35,248 nucleotides of DNA from Desulfurobacterium indicum (GCF_001968985.1 NZ_MOEN01000015.1:1-35248); one strand, 5' to 3'; counted from the first letter of the stretch, positions 1-7,023 are shown. The notes: generated by a model not told the origin, from the sequence alone. Program-made: numbers and translations.

Positions 1-1
1 G

Positions 2-46
2 GCTAAGGAAGAACTTCAGGATATGTTCTCCAGGAGGTACTCCTAA
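2..46 (+). CDS. IS256-family transposase, C-terminal fragment
   Basis: Fourteen codons reading AKEELQDMFSRRYS are followed by TAA. The 5' part lies outside the window. The charged helical tail followed by a terminal repeat within a few bases suits the C-terminus of an IS256/Mutator-type DDE transposase. On its own the fragment is too short to identify. The call depends on the terminal repeat shared with the element at the right edge. Confidence 0.6.
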   Translation, partial: AKEELQDMFSRRYS

Positions 47-222
47 TGGTTTACACAAAATTATTGACACAACCCATGAAAAAGACAATAAATATTTTGA
101 GCAGTTTCAAAAACGGTACCTGGTATAAATTTCAAACCACACCATTTAAAATAAAGCAAAAAGACAAATTAACTACCGCTTTCTACGTTGGGAACCACTT
201 GCGAATAATAAAAAAGAAATAA
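46..222 (+). pseudogene. possible 3' remnant of a gene interrupted by the IS
   Basis: An open frame of 58 codons starts at an ATG that overlaps the transposase stop (TAATG), runs through the IS terminal repeat and ends at TAA 220-222. From the second methionine (76) the protein begins MKKTINILSSFKNG and ends in HLRIIKKK. It has a normal, protein-like composition but no recognised family. The frame crosses out of the IS end, so the likeliest reading is the tail of a chromosomal gene cut by insertion. A chance frame or a tiny real gene is possible. Confidence 0.3.
50..75 (+). repeat. right terminal inverted repeat of the left-edge IS256 element
   Basis: The inner part TTTACACAAAAT and the outer part GACACAACC mirror the left repeat at 34784-34809, with 18 of 26 matches when one is reverse-complemented. 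A TTTTGTGTAA-type inner core is typical of IS256-family ends. Confidence 0.65.
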
Positions 223-247
223 AAAAGAAAAGTAAAACAGTCAAAAG

Positions 248-274
248 CAACTCCTCTTCACAATAATGGAGTTG
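248..274 (+). terminator. weak hairpin with 7-bp stem
   Basis: CAACTCC (248-254) pairs perfectly with GGAGTTG (268-274) across a 13-base loop, and a T-rich stretch follows. It lies downstream of the possible remnant at 46-222. The stem is modest and the U-tract broken, so terminator function is uncertain. Confidence 0.3.
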
Positions 275-302
275 TTGTATCTATTTAAACTTTAAATATT
301 AA

Positions 303-401
303 AACCAAATCATATCCATAATTAACTACAAACAGAGCGAAATTGATAAAAGATTTGGAAAAGAATTCCTTGAACATGAGACTATAAATGTTGAAAAATA
401 A
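303..401 (+). pseudogene. short open frame with coding-like composition, probable remnant
   Basis: The frame between the stops at 300-302 and 399-401 has no start codon. It contains a charged, helix-like stretch (KQSEIDKRFGKEFLEHE) that looks coding. It may be the tail of a decayed gene. No family is recognised. The rest of 76-435 is very AT-rich and shows nothing further that I can name. Confidence 0.2.
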
Positions 402-437
402 AAGAAAAATATGTAAATTATAGAGTATAAATAGAAC

Positions 438-512
438 AGGGCGGGAAGGCGTGCCCCGAACTACCTGACTTTATGTCAAGGAGGTGTGGAGACGGGACAG
501 CCTTCCTTTTGT
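438..512 (+). ncRNA. candidate structured small RNA with built-in terminator
   Basis: A GC-rich island in AT-rich DNA folds as one long hairpin. GGAAGGC (444-450) pairs with GCCTTCC (500-506). CCCG (455-458) pairs with CGGG (493-496). ACCT (463-466) pairs with AGGT (482-485), and GAC (467-469) with GTC (475-477). A TTTTGTTT tract follows at 507-514. TATAAA at 426-431 could be a -10 box, but no good -35 is seen. It does not contain the GGAAG...AGCAG signature of SRP RNA, and I do not match it to a known riboswitch. It could simply be a large terminator. Class unknown. Confidence 0.35.
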
Positions 513-539
513 TTAGATTTCCATCAAAATAAAACAAAA

Positions 540-1514
540 TTAAAATGTTCTGGCAACTATAAAATCGGCTATTTCCATCAAAGAGTTCTTATATTTTGAA
601 CCTTCGAAAGGTGCAAGAAGTGCTTTTGCCTCTTCAATATATTCTCTTGCAAGGTTGAACGTTTCTCCCACTCCCCCTTTCTCCACAACTAACTTTCTTA
701 CGTAATCCACCTCTTCCTGGTGAGAATTATCTTTATTTAAAATATGATTAATTTTCTGCTTTTCAAATGGTGAAAGCTTTTCTCTAACTGAAATCAGAGG
801 AAAGGTCACTTTCCCTTCTCTTATATCGTTTCCAGCCGGTTTTCCTATGGTTTGAGTATCAGAAACATAATCAAAAGCATCATCAACAAGCTGAAATGCA
901 TAACCAATATACTCGCCAAATTTCCTCATAGCCAACTTCTGCTGTTCATCCGCACCACCGACTATTGCTCCGGCTTCACAGCAGGTAGAAAGCAGAGAAG
1001 CCGTTTTCCTGTAAATAATATCGAAATAATCCTCCTCGCTTAAATCAAACTTTCCGATAACTTCCAGTTGTTTGAGTTCCCCTTCGGACATATCTCTGAT
1101 TGCATCCAGAGCTCTTTGAAGAACTTCAACGCCACCGAACGTGGCAAACGTTGAAACCCCTTGAGCAAACATATAATCACCAACTAAAACGGCAACATCA
1201 TTTCCATAAACTGCATTGGCAGACGGTTTACCTCTCCTTAAAGAAGCACCATCAACTATATCATCGTGAAGCAGTGTAGCAGTATGTATATATTCCATAG
1301 CTATTGCAACGGGAATTAAACGGCTATCGTCAGGATCAAAAAGCTTACCTGAAAGTATTGTTAGACCAGGTCTAACTCTTTTACCACCGCTGTTAAAGAT
1401 ATATCCGCCTGCCTCAAGAACTGATTTAACATCCGAGCGAAGGAGTTGTCTCGCATAATCTTCACAGGCTAAAAGCTCCTTTCTTATAACTTCAAAGGGC
1501 TTAAATATTTTCAT
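540..1514 (-). CDS. long-chain polyprenyl diphosphate synthase
   Basis: This 324-residue trans-prenyltransferase makes the isoprenoid tail of quinones by adding isopentenyl diphosphate units to an allylic primer. The first Asp-rich motif is at residues 84-88 (DDIVD), followed by the Arg-rich LRRGKPS. The second Asp-rich motif is at 211-215 (DDAFD). The N-terminal GGKRVRP substrate-binding motif is present. The fifth residue before the first motif is Ala79, a small residue, which suits a long product; this is inference. Length is normal for IspB/HepT/SdsA-type enzymes, and exact chain length cannot be read from sequence. An SD-like AGGAAGGT precedes the ATG. It is the last gene of a leftward run, 10 bases after pyrE. 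Confidence 0.9.
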   Translation of the reverse strand: MKIFKPFEVIRKELLACEDYARQLLRSDVKSVLEAGGYIFNSGGKRVRPGLTILSGKLFDPDDSRLIPVAIAMEYIHTATLLHDDIVDGASLRRGKPSANAVYGNDVAVLVGDYMFAQGVSTFATFGGVEVLQRALDAIRDMSEGELKQLEVIGKFDLSEEDYFDIIYRKTASLLSTCCEAGAIVGGADEQQKLAMRKFGEYIGYAFQLVDDAFDYVSDTQTIGKPAGNDIREGKVTFPLISVREKLSPFEKQKINHILNKDNSHQEEVDYVRKLVVEKGGVGETFNLAREYIEEAKALLAPFEGSKYKNSLMEIADFIVARTF

Positions 1515-1524
1515 AAATACCTTC

Positions 1525-2115
1525 CTACTTTATTTTTCTGCTTCCCGGCTTCTCAAGAGGAATTTTCCCTTCCTTGCAAATAGGACAGCTTGAAGGCTCG
1601 TAAGCAGGCACTTCCAGACGCCACAACGTTACAAAAGGAACGCCGAAATCAACTTTACCTCCACTTCTATCTACAAGGCTACCTACAGCTACAACCTTAC
1701 CACCGAATGATTTTACCACCTCAATAGTCTCTTTTGTCGATTTTCCTGTAGTGACAACATCCTCAACCACCAGAGCTTTTTCACCTGGCTTTATTTCAAA
1801 ACCTCTTCTCAAAACAAGATTAACACCATCTTTCCTTTCAGCAAAAATACCTCTCACACCTGTATGCCTTGCAGTTTCATAAGAAACGATAATTCCACCT
1901 ATAGCCGGTGCTATTACAAAATCGATATCAACTTCAAGCTCCTTAACCTTTTCTGCTATTTCTTTACAGAGAACTTCAGCATACTCAGGATACTGAAGCA
2001 CTTTTGCACACTGAAGATAGTAAGGGCTGTGAAGACCACTTGAAAGCAGAAAATGACCTTCAAGGAAAGCATTAGCTTTCAGAAATATTTCCTTAATCTC
2101 CTCTTCTGTCAGCAT
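1525..2115 (-). CDS. pyrE: orotate phosphoribosyltransferase
   Basis: PyrE joins orotate to PRPP to make OMP in pyrimidine synthesis. The 196-residue protein carries the PRPP-binding motif [12 protein letters not shown] at residues 116-127 and the OPRT-type segment [13 protein letters not shown]-terminal Cys-X2-Cys pair (C177, C180) in a CPICKEGK context is an extension seen in the Aquifex/Thermus-type branch and might bind a metal. A strong SD (GGAGG) lies 8 bases before the ATG. The neighbours are a YhcC-type radical SAM gene upstream and the polyprenyl synthase downstream. pyrD is elsewhere in the window (8580), so the pathway is scattered. Confidence 0.93.
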   Translation of the reverse strand: MLTEEEIKEIFLKANAFLEGHFLLSSGLHSPYYLQCAKVLQYPEYAEVLCKEIAEKVKELEVDIDFVIAPAIGGIIVSYETARHTGVRGIFAERKDGVNLVLRRGFEIKPGEKALVVEDVVTTGKSTKETIEVVKSFGGKVVAVGSLVDRSGGKVDFGVPFVTLWRLEVPAYEPSSCPICKEGKIPLEKPGSRKIK

Positions 2116-2176
2116 TAAAATTCCTCCGAAAAGTTTACCTGAATTTTAGGCAGATTAGCTTTATCTTTCAAGTTTA

Positions 2177-3097
2177 TCAAAATCTGAAAGCCTTTCCCTG
2201 ATATGTGTTCCTCTCAATAAATCGGTTTCTGATCTTTTGAATTAACCTGGACTTCTCCCTTCTGTCACAGTAATGAGGAGCTATTAATAAATCGGATGGC
2301 ACCTCTCCCGTAATTCTTTGAACAACCGTCTCAGGATAGAGTCTTTCGATAAAATCAACTACAAAATCAACATACTCATCTTCAGAAAGAATGGAAAAGG
2401 ACTCCTTTTCATAAATCTCAGCAAGGGGTGTATTCTTTATAACGTGAAGAGGATGAATTTTTACACCGTCCATCCTCAACGCCGCAAGAATATCAGCCGT
2501 TTCAAGCATTTCCTTTTTACTCTCTCCTGGAATCCCGAGAATAATATGAGAACAGATATTTATCTTTTTATACTTTCTCGTAACAAGATAAGCATTTAAA
2601 AAATCGGAAAAACCGTGACCTCGTTTCATCCATTCGAGGGACTTAAAATGAGGACTTTCAAGACCGTATTCAATCCAGACAAGATAATCATCCGTATAGC
2701 CATTTATAAGCTCAAGCACTTCTTCAGAAACCACATCGGGACGAGTTCCAACAATCAATCCGACCACTTCGGGAAACTTTTTAATTTTATCGTAAACAGA
2801 TTTAAGTTTTTCAACAGGTGCATAGGTATTCGTAAACGCCTGAAAATAAACCAGAAACTTTTTGGCTTTATAACGCCTTCCTATCCGTTCAATACCGAGA
2901 GCTATTTGCTCCTCAACGGATAACTTTCTTTTATCTTTATCATATTCAGAACCAGCATAACAATAGATACAACCTTCTATGCCTTTAGTTCCATCTCTGT
3001 TAGGACAGGTAAAACCGGCATCAACAGTAACCCGATAAACCCGCTCGCCGAAAATGGATTTTAGATATGAAGAGAAGGTCTTAAATCTGACTTCCAC
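2177..3097 (-). CDS. YhcC-type radical SAM protein (TIGR01212 family)
   Basis: This 306-residue radical SAM protein has the cysteine spacing of the YhcC group. C31, C43 and C46 lie in TCPNRDGTKGIEGCIYC, giving C-X11-C-X2-C rather than the usual C-X3-C-X2-C. The Elp3-like region contains YFQAFTNTYAP, VGTRPD and an LGIPGE segment. The cluster would bind SAM and generate a 5'-deoxyadenosyl radical; the substrate of this family is not settled. The start is GTG, supported by an upstream AAGGA. The gene sits 45 bases after an acidic unknown protein and 61 bases before pyrE, probably in one transcript. Confidence 0.85.
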   Translation of the reverse strand: MEVRFKTFSSYLKSIFGERVYRVTVDAGFTCPNRDGTKGIEGCIYCYAGSEYDKDKRKLSVEEQIALGIERIGRRYKAKKFLVYFQAFTNTYAPVEKLKSVYDKIKKFPEVVGLIVGTRPDVVSEEVLELINGYTDDYLVWIEYGLESPHFKSLEWMKRGHGFSDFLNAYLVTRKYKKINICSHIILGIPGESKKEMLETADILAALRMDGVKIHPLHVIKNTPLAEIYEKESFSILSEDEYVDFVVDFIERLYPETVVQRITGEVPSDLLIAPHYCDRREKSRLIQKIRNRFIERNTYQGKAFRF

Positions 3098-3142
3098 TTT
3101 TCCTTCCCGGTAAAATAAAGACGGGAGTTACCCGCCTGAAGT

Positions 3143-3517
3143 TTATTCTTCCCTTTCTTCTTCAAACTCAAGGCCAATAGGAACAAGCTCTGCAACATCA
3201 CCGATATTCCATTTTTCAAGCTTTTCTTTTCCCTCTTCCTCACACTCAAGAGGTACAGAGATGAAGAATCCCTCTCCTGATTGTCTGCAGTGCTCTGCAA
3301 TAGCTTTCGCTCTCTCTTCGGCTTCTTCGGTTTGAAGTGATTGACAATCTTCAACCTGAATAGCTATCTGATACTCAACTTCTTCATCTTTATAGACGGC
3401 AAGAAAATCAGGCTTATACTCTTCGTCAGTATCAACATCATAAACCTCAAACCCCTCCATCTCAAGAACTGTTGCCATAAGTTCAGCAAGCTCTTCTCGT
3501 GTTAACTTCTCTTCCAT
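3143..3517 (-). CDS. acidic hypothetical protein
   Basis: This protein of 124 residues is strongly acidic and I do not recognise it as a named family. A central stretch (KPDFLAVYKDEEVEYQIAIQVEDC) has the D...xVE layout of restriction-endonuclease-like folds, but no clear catalytic Lys follows, so this is only a hint. The frame is open four codons further upstream to a TTG at 3529. The SD GGAGG (3523-3527) sits inside those codons with 5 bases to the ATG at 3517, so that ATG is chosen. It lies between the CxxG redox protein and yhcC in a leftward run. Confidence 0.7.
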   Translation of the reverse strand: MEEKLTREELAELMATVLEMEGFEVYDVDTDEEYKPDFLAVYKDEEVEYQIAIQVEDCQSLQTEEAEERAKAIAEHCRQSGEGFFISVPLECEEEGKEKLEKWNIGDVAELVPIGLEFEEEREE

Positions 3518-3590
3518 AAATTCCTCCAAATTTACTAACTGTTTAAGTTAATTTATAACGCTTTAGAATTATTTCCATAAGAAAAGAGCC

Positions 3591-4151
3591 CTACCGAACA
3601 ATCTCTGAAAAACGAACCTTTTTATTAACAATCTCGGCTGTTTTGACCGCAACATCTGCCGTGATTCTTGCACACCTTTCCCTTCTTTCGGCACTCCTTG
3701 GTGGAATCCCTGTTTTCTTCGCCCAGTTCATAATGGAATCCCTGCATAAAACAGAATCCGGAGAAGCCGATGGAATGAAACTCCCATCACCGGAAAATAT
3801 CGGAAGAGATGTGTCATTGTGAAATTTAACAAGCTCTCTAACCGCAGATTCTATATCTTCTTCCGGAAGAGAAACTGCAAAAACAACAAAAGCACCGGTA
3901 AGAGCACAACATATAGAATGCCATCTAACCGGAATTTTCATCTTATTTTCAATAACTTCATCAAAAGAAATATCCAATCTGGCAATCTCTGTAAATGCTT
4001 TTATTATCCCATACTCACAGTCTCTTTCCCAGTAACCTTTATAAGCCACCTCTCCAAGCCTTTGTAAGTTTTCCACTTTTAATAAACTTCTCTCCCCAAG
4101 TAAATACCTATACTTTTCTATGTTTTTCAAAATGTCTTTAATTTCAAGCAT
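3591..4151 (-). CDS. C_GCAxxG_C_C-like putative redox protein (variant motif)
   Basis: This 186-residue soluble protein resembles the C_GCAxxG_C_C family (PF09719), small cysteine proteins of unknown redox role often found in anaerobes. Ordered cysteines are visible: one in ERDCEYG, a CCALTG box where the family usually has GCAxxG, then one in SVLCRDS and one in RERCARIT. The first Gly of the signature is replaced by Cys. An AAGGAGGTG SD precedes the ATG. A promoter lies at 4178-4205. It heads the leftward run reaching to 540. Metal or cluster binding by the cysteines is inference. Confidence 0.6.
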   Translation of the reverse strand: MLEIKDILKNIEKYRYLLGERSLLKVENLQRLGEVAYKGYWERDCEYGIIKAFTEIARLDISFDEVIENKMKIPVRWHSICCALTGAFVVFAVSLPEEDIESAVRELVKFHNDTSLPIFSGDGSFIPSASPDSVLCRDSIMNWAKKTGIPPRSAERRERCARITADVAVKTAEIVNKKVRFSEIVR

Positions 4152-4177
4152 CTTTCACCTCCTTAATAGCTATCACT

Positions 4178-4205
4178 AATATATGAAAACTACAATGAAA
4201 ATCAA
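4178..4205 (-). promoter_or_regulatory. sigma-70-type promoter for the 4151-540 run
   Basis: On the minus strand, TTGATT (4200-4205) and TATATT (4178-4183) are separated by 16 bases. The predicted start lies about 20 bases before the ATG at 4151. Confidence 0.55.
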
Positions 4206-4231
4206 GCAAAACTGTGGTAGAATTTTTTATT

Positions 4232-4912
4232 ATGAAAAGGACAATAGCTATACTACTTACTCTGATGGCTTCAACATTAACGGCAAAAAGTTCAAATTGT
4301 CCGTCAATAAACTCGGTAGAAAAACAGATAGCAGGAATTTTCAAAAAGAAAATTCACGTAAAAGCAGTTTACCCGATAGGCATCGAAGGATTTTGCAGAG
4401 TAATAACGGTAGAAGCCGGCAACTTCTTCATAGACACGCAAGAAAGATATCTCATTCAAGGCCTTATATTTAAGCTACCAGACAGAAAAGTTGATAAAAA
4501 GTTTTTAAAATTCCTGGAAAGATCTGTTGATTTCAGAGTCGGAAAAGGCAAAGAATATATCTACGTTATCGTTGATCCTAACTGTGAAGCCTGTAGAAAC
4601 AGCAGCGAAAAAATAAAAGAATTTATTAAACATGGAATCCAGCTAAGATTTATAGTTGCCCCTTTCTCAGGAAAAGATGCCGAAGAAAAGGCTTACAGGC
4701 TGGTGTGTAACAACGGTGGAATAAGAATGTTCATGAGCGGAAAATACACAGGAAAAGTTTGTAGTGAAGGAAAATTAAAAGTCTGGTCAGTAATGGACAA
4801 ATTAAAAGCACGGGGCCTTGTTGATACTCCCATATTTATTCTTCCAAATGGCAAGATTTACCTCGGTACAAAAAATTTAAATAAAGTAATAGAAGAATTT
4901 TCTGAAAAATAG
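4232..4912 (+). CDS. DsbC/DsbG-like periplasmic thiol-disulfide protein
   Basis: From the ATG at 4232 the 226-residue protein has a typical signal peptide (MKRTIAILLTLMASTLTA) and would act in the periplasm. A DsbC/G-like layout follows: an N-terminal region of about 100 residues, then a thioredoxin fold with the active pair C118-E-A-C121 in VDPNCEACRNS. The cis-Pro region is seen as DTPIFILPNG. A second cysteine pair (LVCNN...GKVC) probably forms a structural disulfide. The frame is open to a GTG at 4214, but that would put six residues before the signal peptide. No SD is visible. TAGAAT at 4218-4223 sits just upstream of the ATG, so the mRNA may be leaderless. Isomerase versus reductase role cannot be decided. 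Confidence 0.8.
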   Translation: MKRTIAILLTLMASTLTAKSSNCPSINSVEKQIAGIFKKKIHVKAVYPIGIEGFCRVITVEAGNFFIDTQERYLIQGLIFKLPDRKVDKKFLKFLERSVDFRVGKGKEYIYVIVDPNCEACRNSSEKIKEFIKHGIQLRFIVAPFSGKDAEEKAYRLVCNNGGIRMFMSGKYTGKVCSEGKLKVWSVMDKLKARGLVDTPIFILPNGKIYLGTKNLNKVIEEFSEK

Positions 4913-4919
4913 AAAATAA

Positions 4920-4953
4920 ATAAGAAAAAAGCAGAGGGTTTCCCCCCCTCTGC
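4920..4953 (-). terminator. rho-independent terminator of rplU-rpmA
   Basis: GCAGAGGG (4931-4938) pairs perfectly with CCCTCTGC (4946-4953). On the minus strand the stem is followed by TTTTTTCTTATTT. It also faces the end of the plus-strand DsbC-like gene, and the stem could serve both, though the U-tract favours rpmA. Confidence 0.8.
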
Positions 4954-4956
4954 GAA

Positions 4957-5214
4957 TTAGTTATCTAAAGGATAAACGCTTACAATCTTTTTATTTCTTT
5001 TTCTCTCAAATTTAACTACACCATCAACAAGGGCAAAAAGTGTATAGTCTCTTCCAACACCAACATTAGCGCCGGGATGGACGCTTGTTCCTCTTTGTCT
5101 AACGAGAATATTCCCAGCTTTAACTATTTGCCCGTCATGTCTTTTAACACCAAGCCTTTTGCCAATTGTATCTCTACCGTTTTTGGTAGAACCCATACCC
5201 TTCTTATGTGCCAT
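4957..5214 (-). CDS. rpmA: 50S ribosomal protein L27
   Basis: This 85-residue protein shows the full L27 pattern: N-terminal [14 protein letters not shown], then [10 protein letters not shown] and [14 protein letters not shown]27 reaches toward the peptidyl-transferase centre of the large subunit. There is no N-terminal extension needing cleavage, unlike Firmicutes L27. It follows rplU by 13 bases, the near-universal rplU-rpmA order, and ends before a strong terminator. Confidence 0.97.
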   Translation of the reverse strand: MAHKKGMGSTKNGRDTIGKRLGVKRHDGQIVKAGNILVRQRGTSVHPGANVGVGRDYTLFALVDGVVKFERKRNKKIVSVYPLDN

Positions 5215-5227
5215 GACAAACCTCCGA

Positions 5228-5536
5228 TTAGCCTACAATCTCTTCAATCTTGAGTTCTGTAAAGTGCTGACGATGACCATACTTTCTCTGATAATGCTTT
5301 TTGGACTTGTACTTGAACACAATAATCTTCTTACCTTTACCGTGTCTAACTACAGTAGCTTTAACCTTAGCATTCTTAACTTCATCGCCAACTTTAACGC
5401 TTCCGTCATCATTTCTTATCATGAGTGTCTCAAGCTCAACCTCTGACCCTTCAGGTAGGTTGATCTTTTCAACCTTTAAAACCTGACCGGGCTCAACAAC
5501 ATACTGTTTTCCGCCGGTTCTGATAACTGCATACAT
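5228..5536 (-). CDS. rplU: 50S ribosomal protein L21
   Basis: The 102-residue protein begins [17 protein letters not shown], the conserved L21 start. It contains [15 protein letters not shown] and the C-terminal [15 protein letters not shown]-binding segment. The frame stays open upstream to 5617. An SD GGAGGT lies 8 bases before the ATG at 5536, and family conservation starts exactly there, so the longer form is rejected. It is first in the rplU-rpmA operon with its own promoter at 5583-5610. Confidence 0.97.
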   Translation of the reverse strand: MYAVIRTGGKQYVVEPGQVLKVEKINLPEGSEVELETLMIRNDDGSVKVGDEVKNAKVKATVVRHGKGKKIIVFKYKSKKHYQRKYGHRQHFTELKIEEIVG

Positions 5537-5571
5537 TACGGAATACCTCCGGACAATAAAATTATAAGAAG

Positions 5572-5605
5572 CAGAGGTGTAATTTATAACAAAAGTACCC
5601 CTCTG
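5572..5605. promoter_or_regulatory. inverted repeat over the rplU promoter
   Basis: CAGAGGTGTA (5572-5581) and TACCCCTCTG (5596-5605) are reverse complements at 9 of 10 positions. The pair flanks and covers the -10 box and spacer of the rplU promoter. It sits mostly upstream of the predicted transcription start, so it looks like an operator more than an RNA leader. No binding protein is known to me for it. Confidence 0.35.
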
Positions 5606-5610
5606 GTCAA
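5583..5610 (-). promoter_or_regulatory. sigma-70-type promoter for rplU-rpmA
   Basis: On the minus strand, TTGACC (5605-5610) and TATAAA (5583-5588) are separated by 16 bases. The predicted start is about 40 bases before the rplU ATG. Confidence 0.7.
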
Positions 5611-5708
5611 GATGCAAATATATGCAAAATTAACTTTCCCGCTATACACCTATTGTAAAAGGCATTATATTAATATCCGTCAACAATTTCCAGTGAAAGG
5701 AGGAAAAG

Positions 5709-6371
5709 ATGAACAAACCTTATGAAATAGAAAGGACAGGCATTACGGATTTTTCATCCTTTCTTTCAAAAGTATTCTTTAACATGTTTCTCGGTCTTCT
5801 TTTAACAGCTATTTCAGCCTACATGACACTTGCTACCGGACTCTGGACAAAAATAGGAACTGCCGGTGCTATCGGTTTTGGAATCCTAAGTTTCGTTCTT
5901 GTAATAATGACCGGGATTCTGAGAAAGAACGGACTATTAGCTGGAATAATGTTCTATCTCTTTTCAGCCTGTGAAGGCATTTTACTTGCACCTATTTTCT
6001 ACATTTATACTGGTGCTTCTATCATAACAGCTTTCGCTTCTGCCAGTATTCTATTCGGAATAATGGCACTGTTTGCAATGACAAAAAAAGTTGATTTCAG
6101 ACAGTTCGGAACCTATTTGTTTGTTGGATTAATAGGGATAATCGTTGCATCTTTGCTGAACATGTTTCTCTTTCACTCCGCAGGCTTTAACATGGTAATC
6201 AACGCCATAACAATCATTATATTCTTAGGACTTACCGCTTACGACATACAGACCCTTGAAGAGGTAGCATACACCGATGGAAATGCATTTTTCGGTGCAC
6301 TTGCTCTTTACCTTGACCTCATCAACCTATTCCTCGCACTTCTAAATCTCTTTGGTGAAAGAAGAAGATAA
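5709..6371 (+). CDS. Bax inhibitor-1 / YccA-type membrane protein
   Basis: This 220-residue protein has about seven hydrophobic segments and the family signature near its end (TAYDIQTLEE, where the Asp lies in the last part of the membrane domain). It belongs to the Bax inhibitor-1 (UPF0005) group. Members are inner-membrane proteins, some of which form pH-gated calcium leak channels; in bacteria YccA modulates the FtsH protease. Which role applies here cannot be read. An SD GGAGG lies 6 bases before the ATG. The gene stands alone, divergent from rplU, with a hairpin terminator after it. Confidence 0.88.
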   Translation: MNKPYEIERTGITDFSSFLSKVFFNMFLGLLLTAISAYMTLATGLWTKIGTAGAIGFGILSFVLVIMTGILRKNGLLAGIMFYLFSACEGILLAPIFYIYTGASIITAFASASILFGIMALFAMTKKVDFRQFGTYLFVGLIGIIVASLLNMFLFHSAGFNMVINAITIIIFLGLTAYDIQTLEEVAYTDGNAFFGALALYLDLINLFLALLNLFGERRR

Positions 6372-6375
6372 TTTC

Positions 6376-6405
6376 GGGGGGCTTTAAAGCCGCCTCTTTA
6401 ATTTT
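6376..6405 (+). terminator. terminator after the BI-1 family gene
   Basis: A self-complementary GGCTTTAAAGCC core extends outward to GGGGGG/CCGCCTC with one mismatch. A CTTTAATTTT tract follows. It starts 5 bases after the stop codon. Confidence 0.6.
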
Positions 6406-6490
6406 CAATCATCTTATCCAGGTCTTTACCTATATAATCCCTCTTGACGTTCAGAATTCTCTCAACTATATTTAAAATTGGAATTGATGA
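6398..6490 (-). pseudogene. short coding-like remnant on the minus strand
   Basis: A 30-codon minus-strand frame between TAG and TAA reads IPILNIVERILNVKRDYIG and ends KDLDKMIEN. The pattern is that of an amphipathic helical protein tail. It has no ATG near its beginning, and the hsp20 promoter lies inside it. It is probably the tail of a decayed gene. A chance frame cannot be excluded. Confidence 0.25.
6444..6472 (+). promoter_or_regulatory. sigma-70-type promoter for hsp20
   Basis: TTGACG (6444-6449) and TATATT (6467-6472) are separated by 17 bases. The leader of about 40 bases includes an AT-rich partial palindrome at 6494-6511 and ends in a GGGGGG SD. No CIRCE or HrcA-type repeat is seen. 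Confidence 0.7.
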
Positions 6491-6521
6491 AATCTAAAAT
6501 AATCTTTTAAGGGGGGAAGCG

Positions 6522-7019
6522 ATGTTCGGAGGATTTTTCGGTAGAAATAGAGGATTTGATCCTTTTGAGGACTTCTTCAGAATTTCTAAAGAAATGGAAA
6601 GAATGCTTGCAGAACTTACACGTTCTTTCGGAGAGGTTCCCGGATTTGAAGTAGGCTTTGAACCGAGAGTGGAGATGTATGAAACACCTGATGAATTGGT
6701 TGTAAGAGCTGAAATGCCGGGACTTGATAAAGATAGCATTGACGTAAGAGTAAGAGGAAATCACCTTATTATAAAAGGTGTTAAAAAACAGGAACAAAAA
6801 GAAGAAAAAGAGAATGTTTTCTTCAGCGAAAGCTTCTACGGTGAGTTTCAGAGAATAATACCTCTACCTGTTGAGGTAAAAGAAGATGGAATCGAAGCAA
6901 CCTACGATAAAGGAATCCTCGAAATAAGACTTCCAAAAGCCGAAACAGCGAAAAAAGAAGTAAAAATAATAGTAAAAGAACCCGAAGAGAAAGAAAAGGA
7001 AGACAACGAGAAAGAATAA
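6522..7019 (+). CDS. Hsp20 / alpha-crystallin family small heat-shock protein
   Basis: This 165-residue ATP-independent chaperone would hold unfolding proteins in the cytoplasm. An N-terminal arm (residues 1-45) rich in Phe, Gly and Arg is followed by the alpha-crystallin domain at about 46-145. That domain begins PRVEMYETPDELVVRAEMPG and contains the late GILEIRLPK strand signature. The tail is very acidic (EPEEKEKEDNEKE), and a clear I-X-I/V oligomerisation motif is not obvious. It has its own promoter and terminator, so it is monocistronic. A strong G-rich SD precedes the ATG. Confidence 0.92.
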   Translation: MFGGFFGRNRGFDPFEDFFRISKEMERMLAELTRSFGEVPGFEVGFEPRVEMYETPDELVVRAEMPGLDKDSIDVRVRGNHLIIKGVKKQEQKEEKENVFFSESFYGEFQRIIPLPVEVKEDGIEATYDKGILEIRLPKAETAKKEVKIIVKEPEEKEKEDNEKE

Positions 7020-7023
7020 CCTT

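Larger units (their letters stand above)
1..75 (+). mobile_element. 3' end of an IS256-family insertion sequence (cut by window edge)
   Basis: The window opens in the last codons of a transposase frame, which stops at 44-46. A terminal repeat at about 50-75 follows. Its reverse complement matches the repeat at 34784-34809, upstream of the IS256-type transposase at the right edge, at 18 of 26 positions. The orientation is plus, the same as the right-edge copy. Only the tail is visible, so family membership rests on the matching repeat and on the right-edge protein. No flanking target duplication can be checked because the other end lies outside the window. Confidence 0.75.

Noticed and set aside
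438-512. SRP (4.5S) RNA
   Set aside because: The hairpin tip is TTTAT, and the GGAAG/AGCAG core of SRP domain IV is missing on both strands.
3061-3354. 97-codon minus-strand frame overlapping yhcC and the acidic gene
   Set aside because: It crosses the start of yhcC in a different frame, has no SD, and both overlapped genes have better support.
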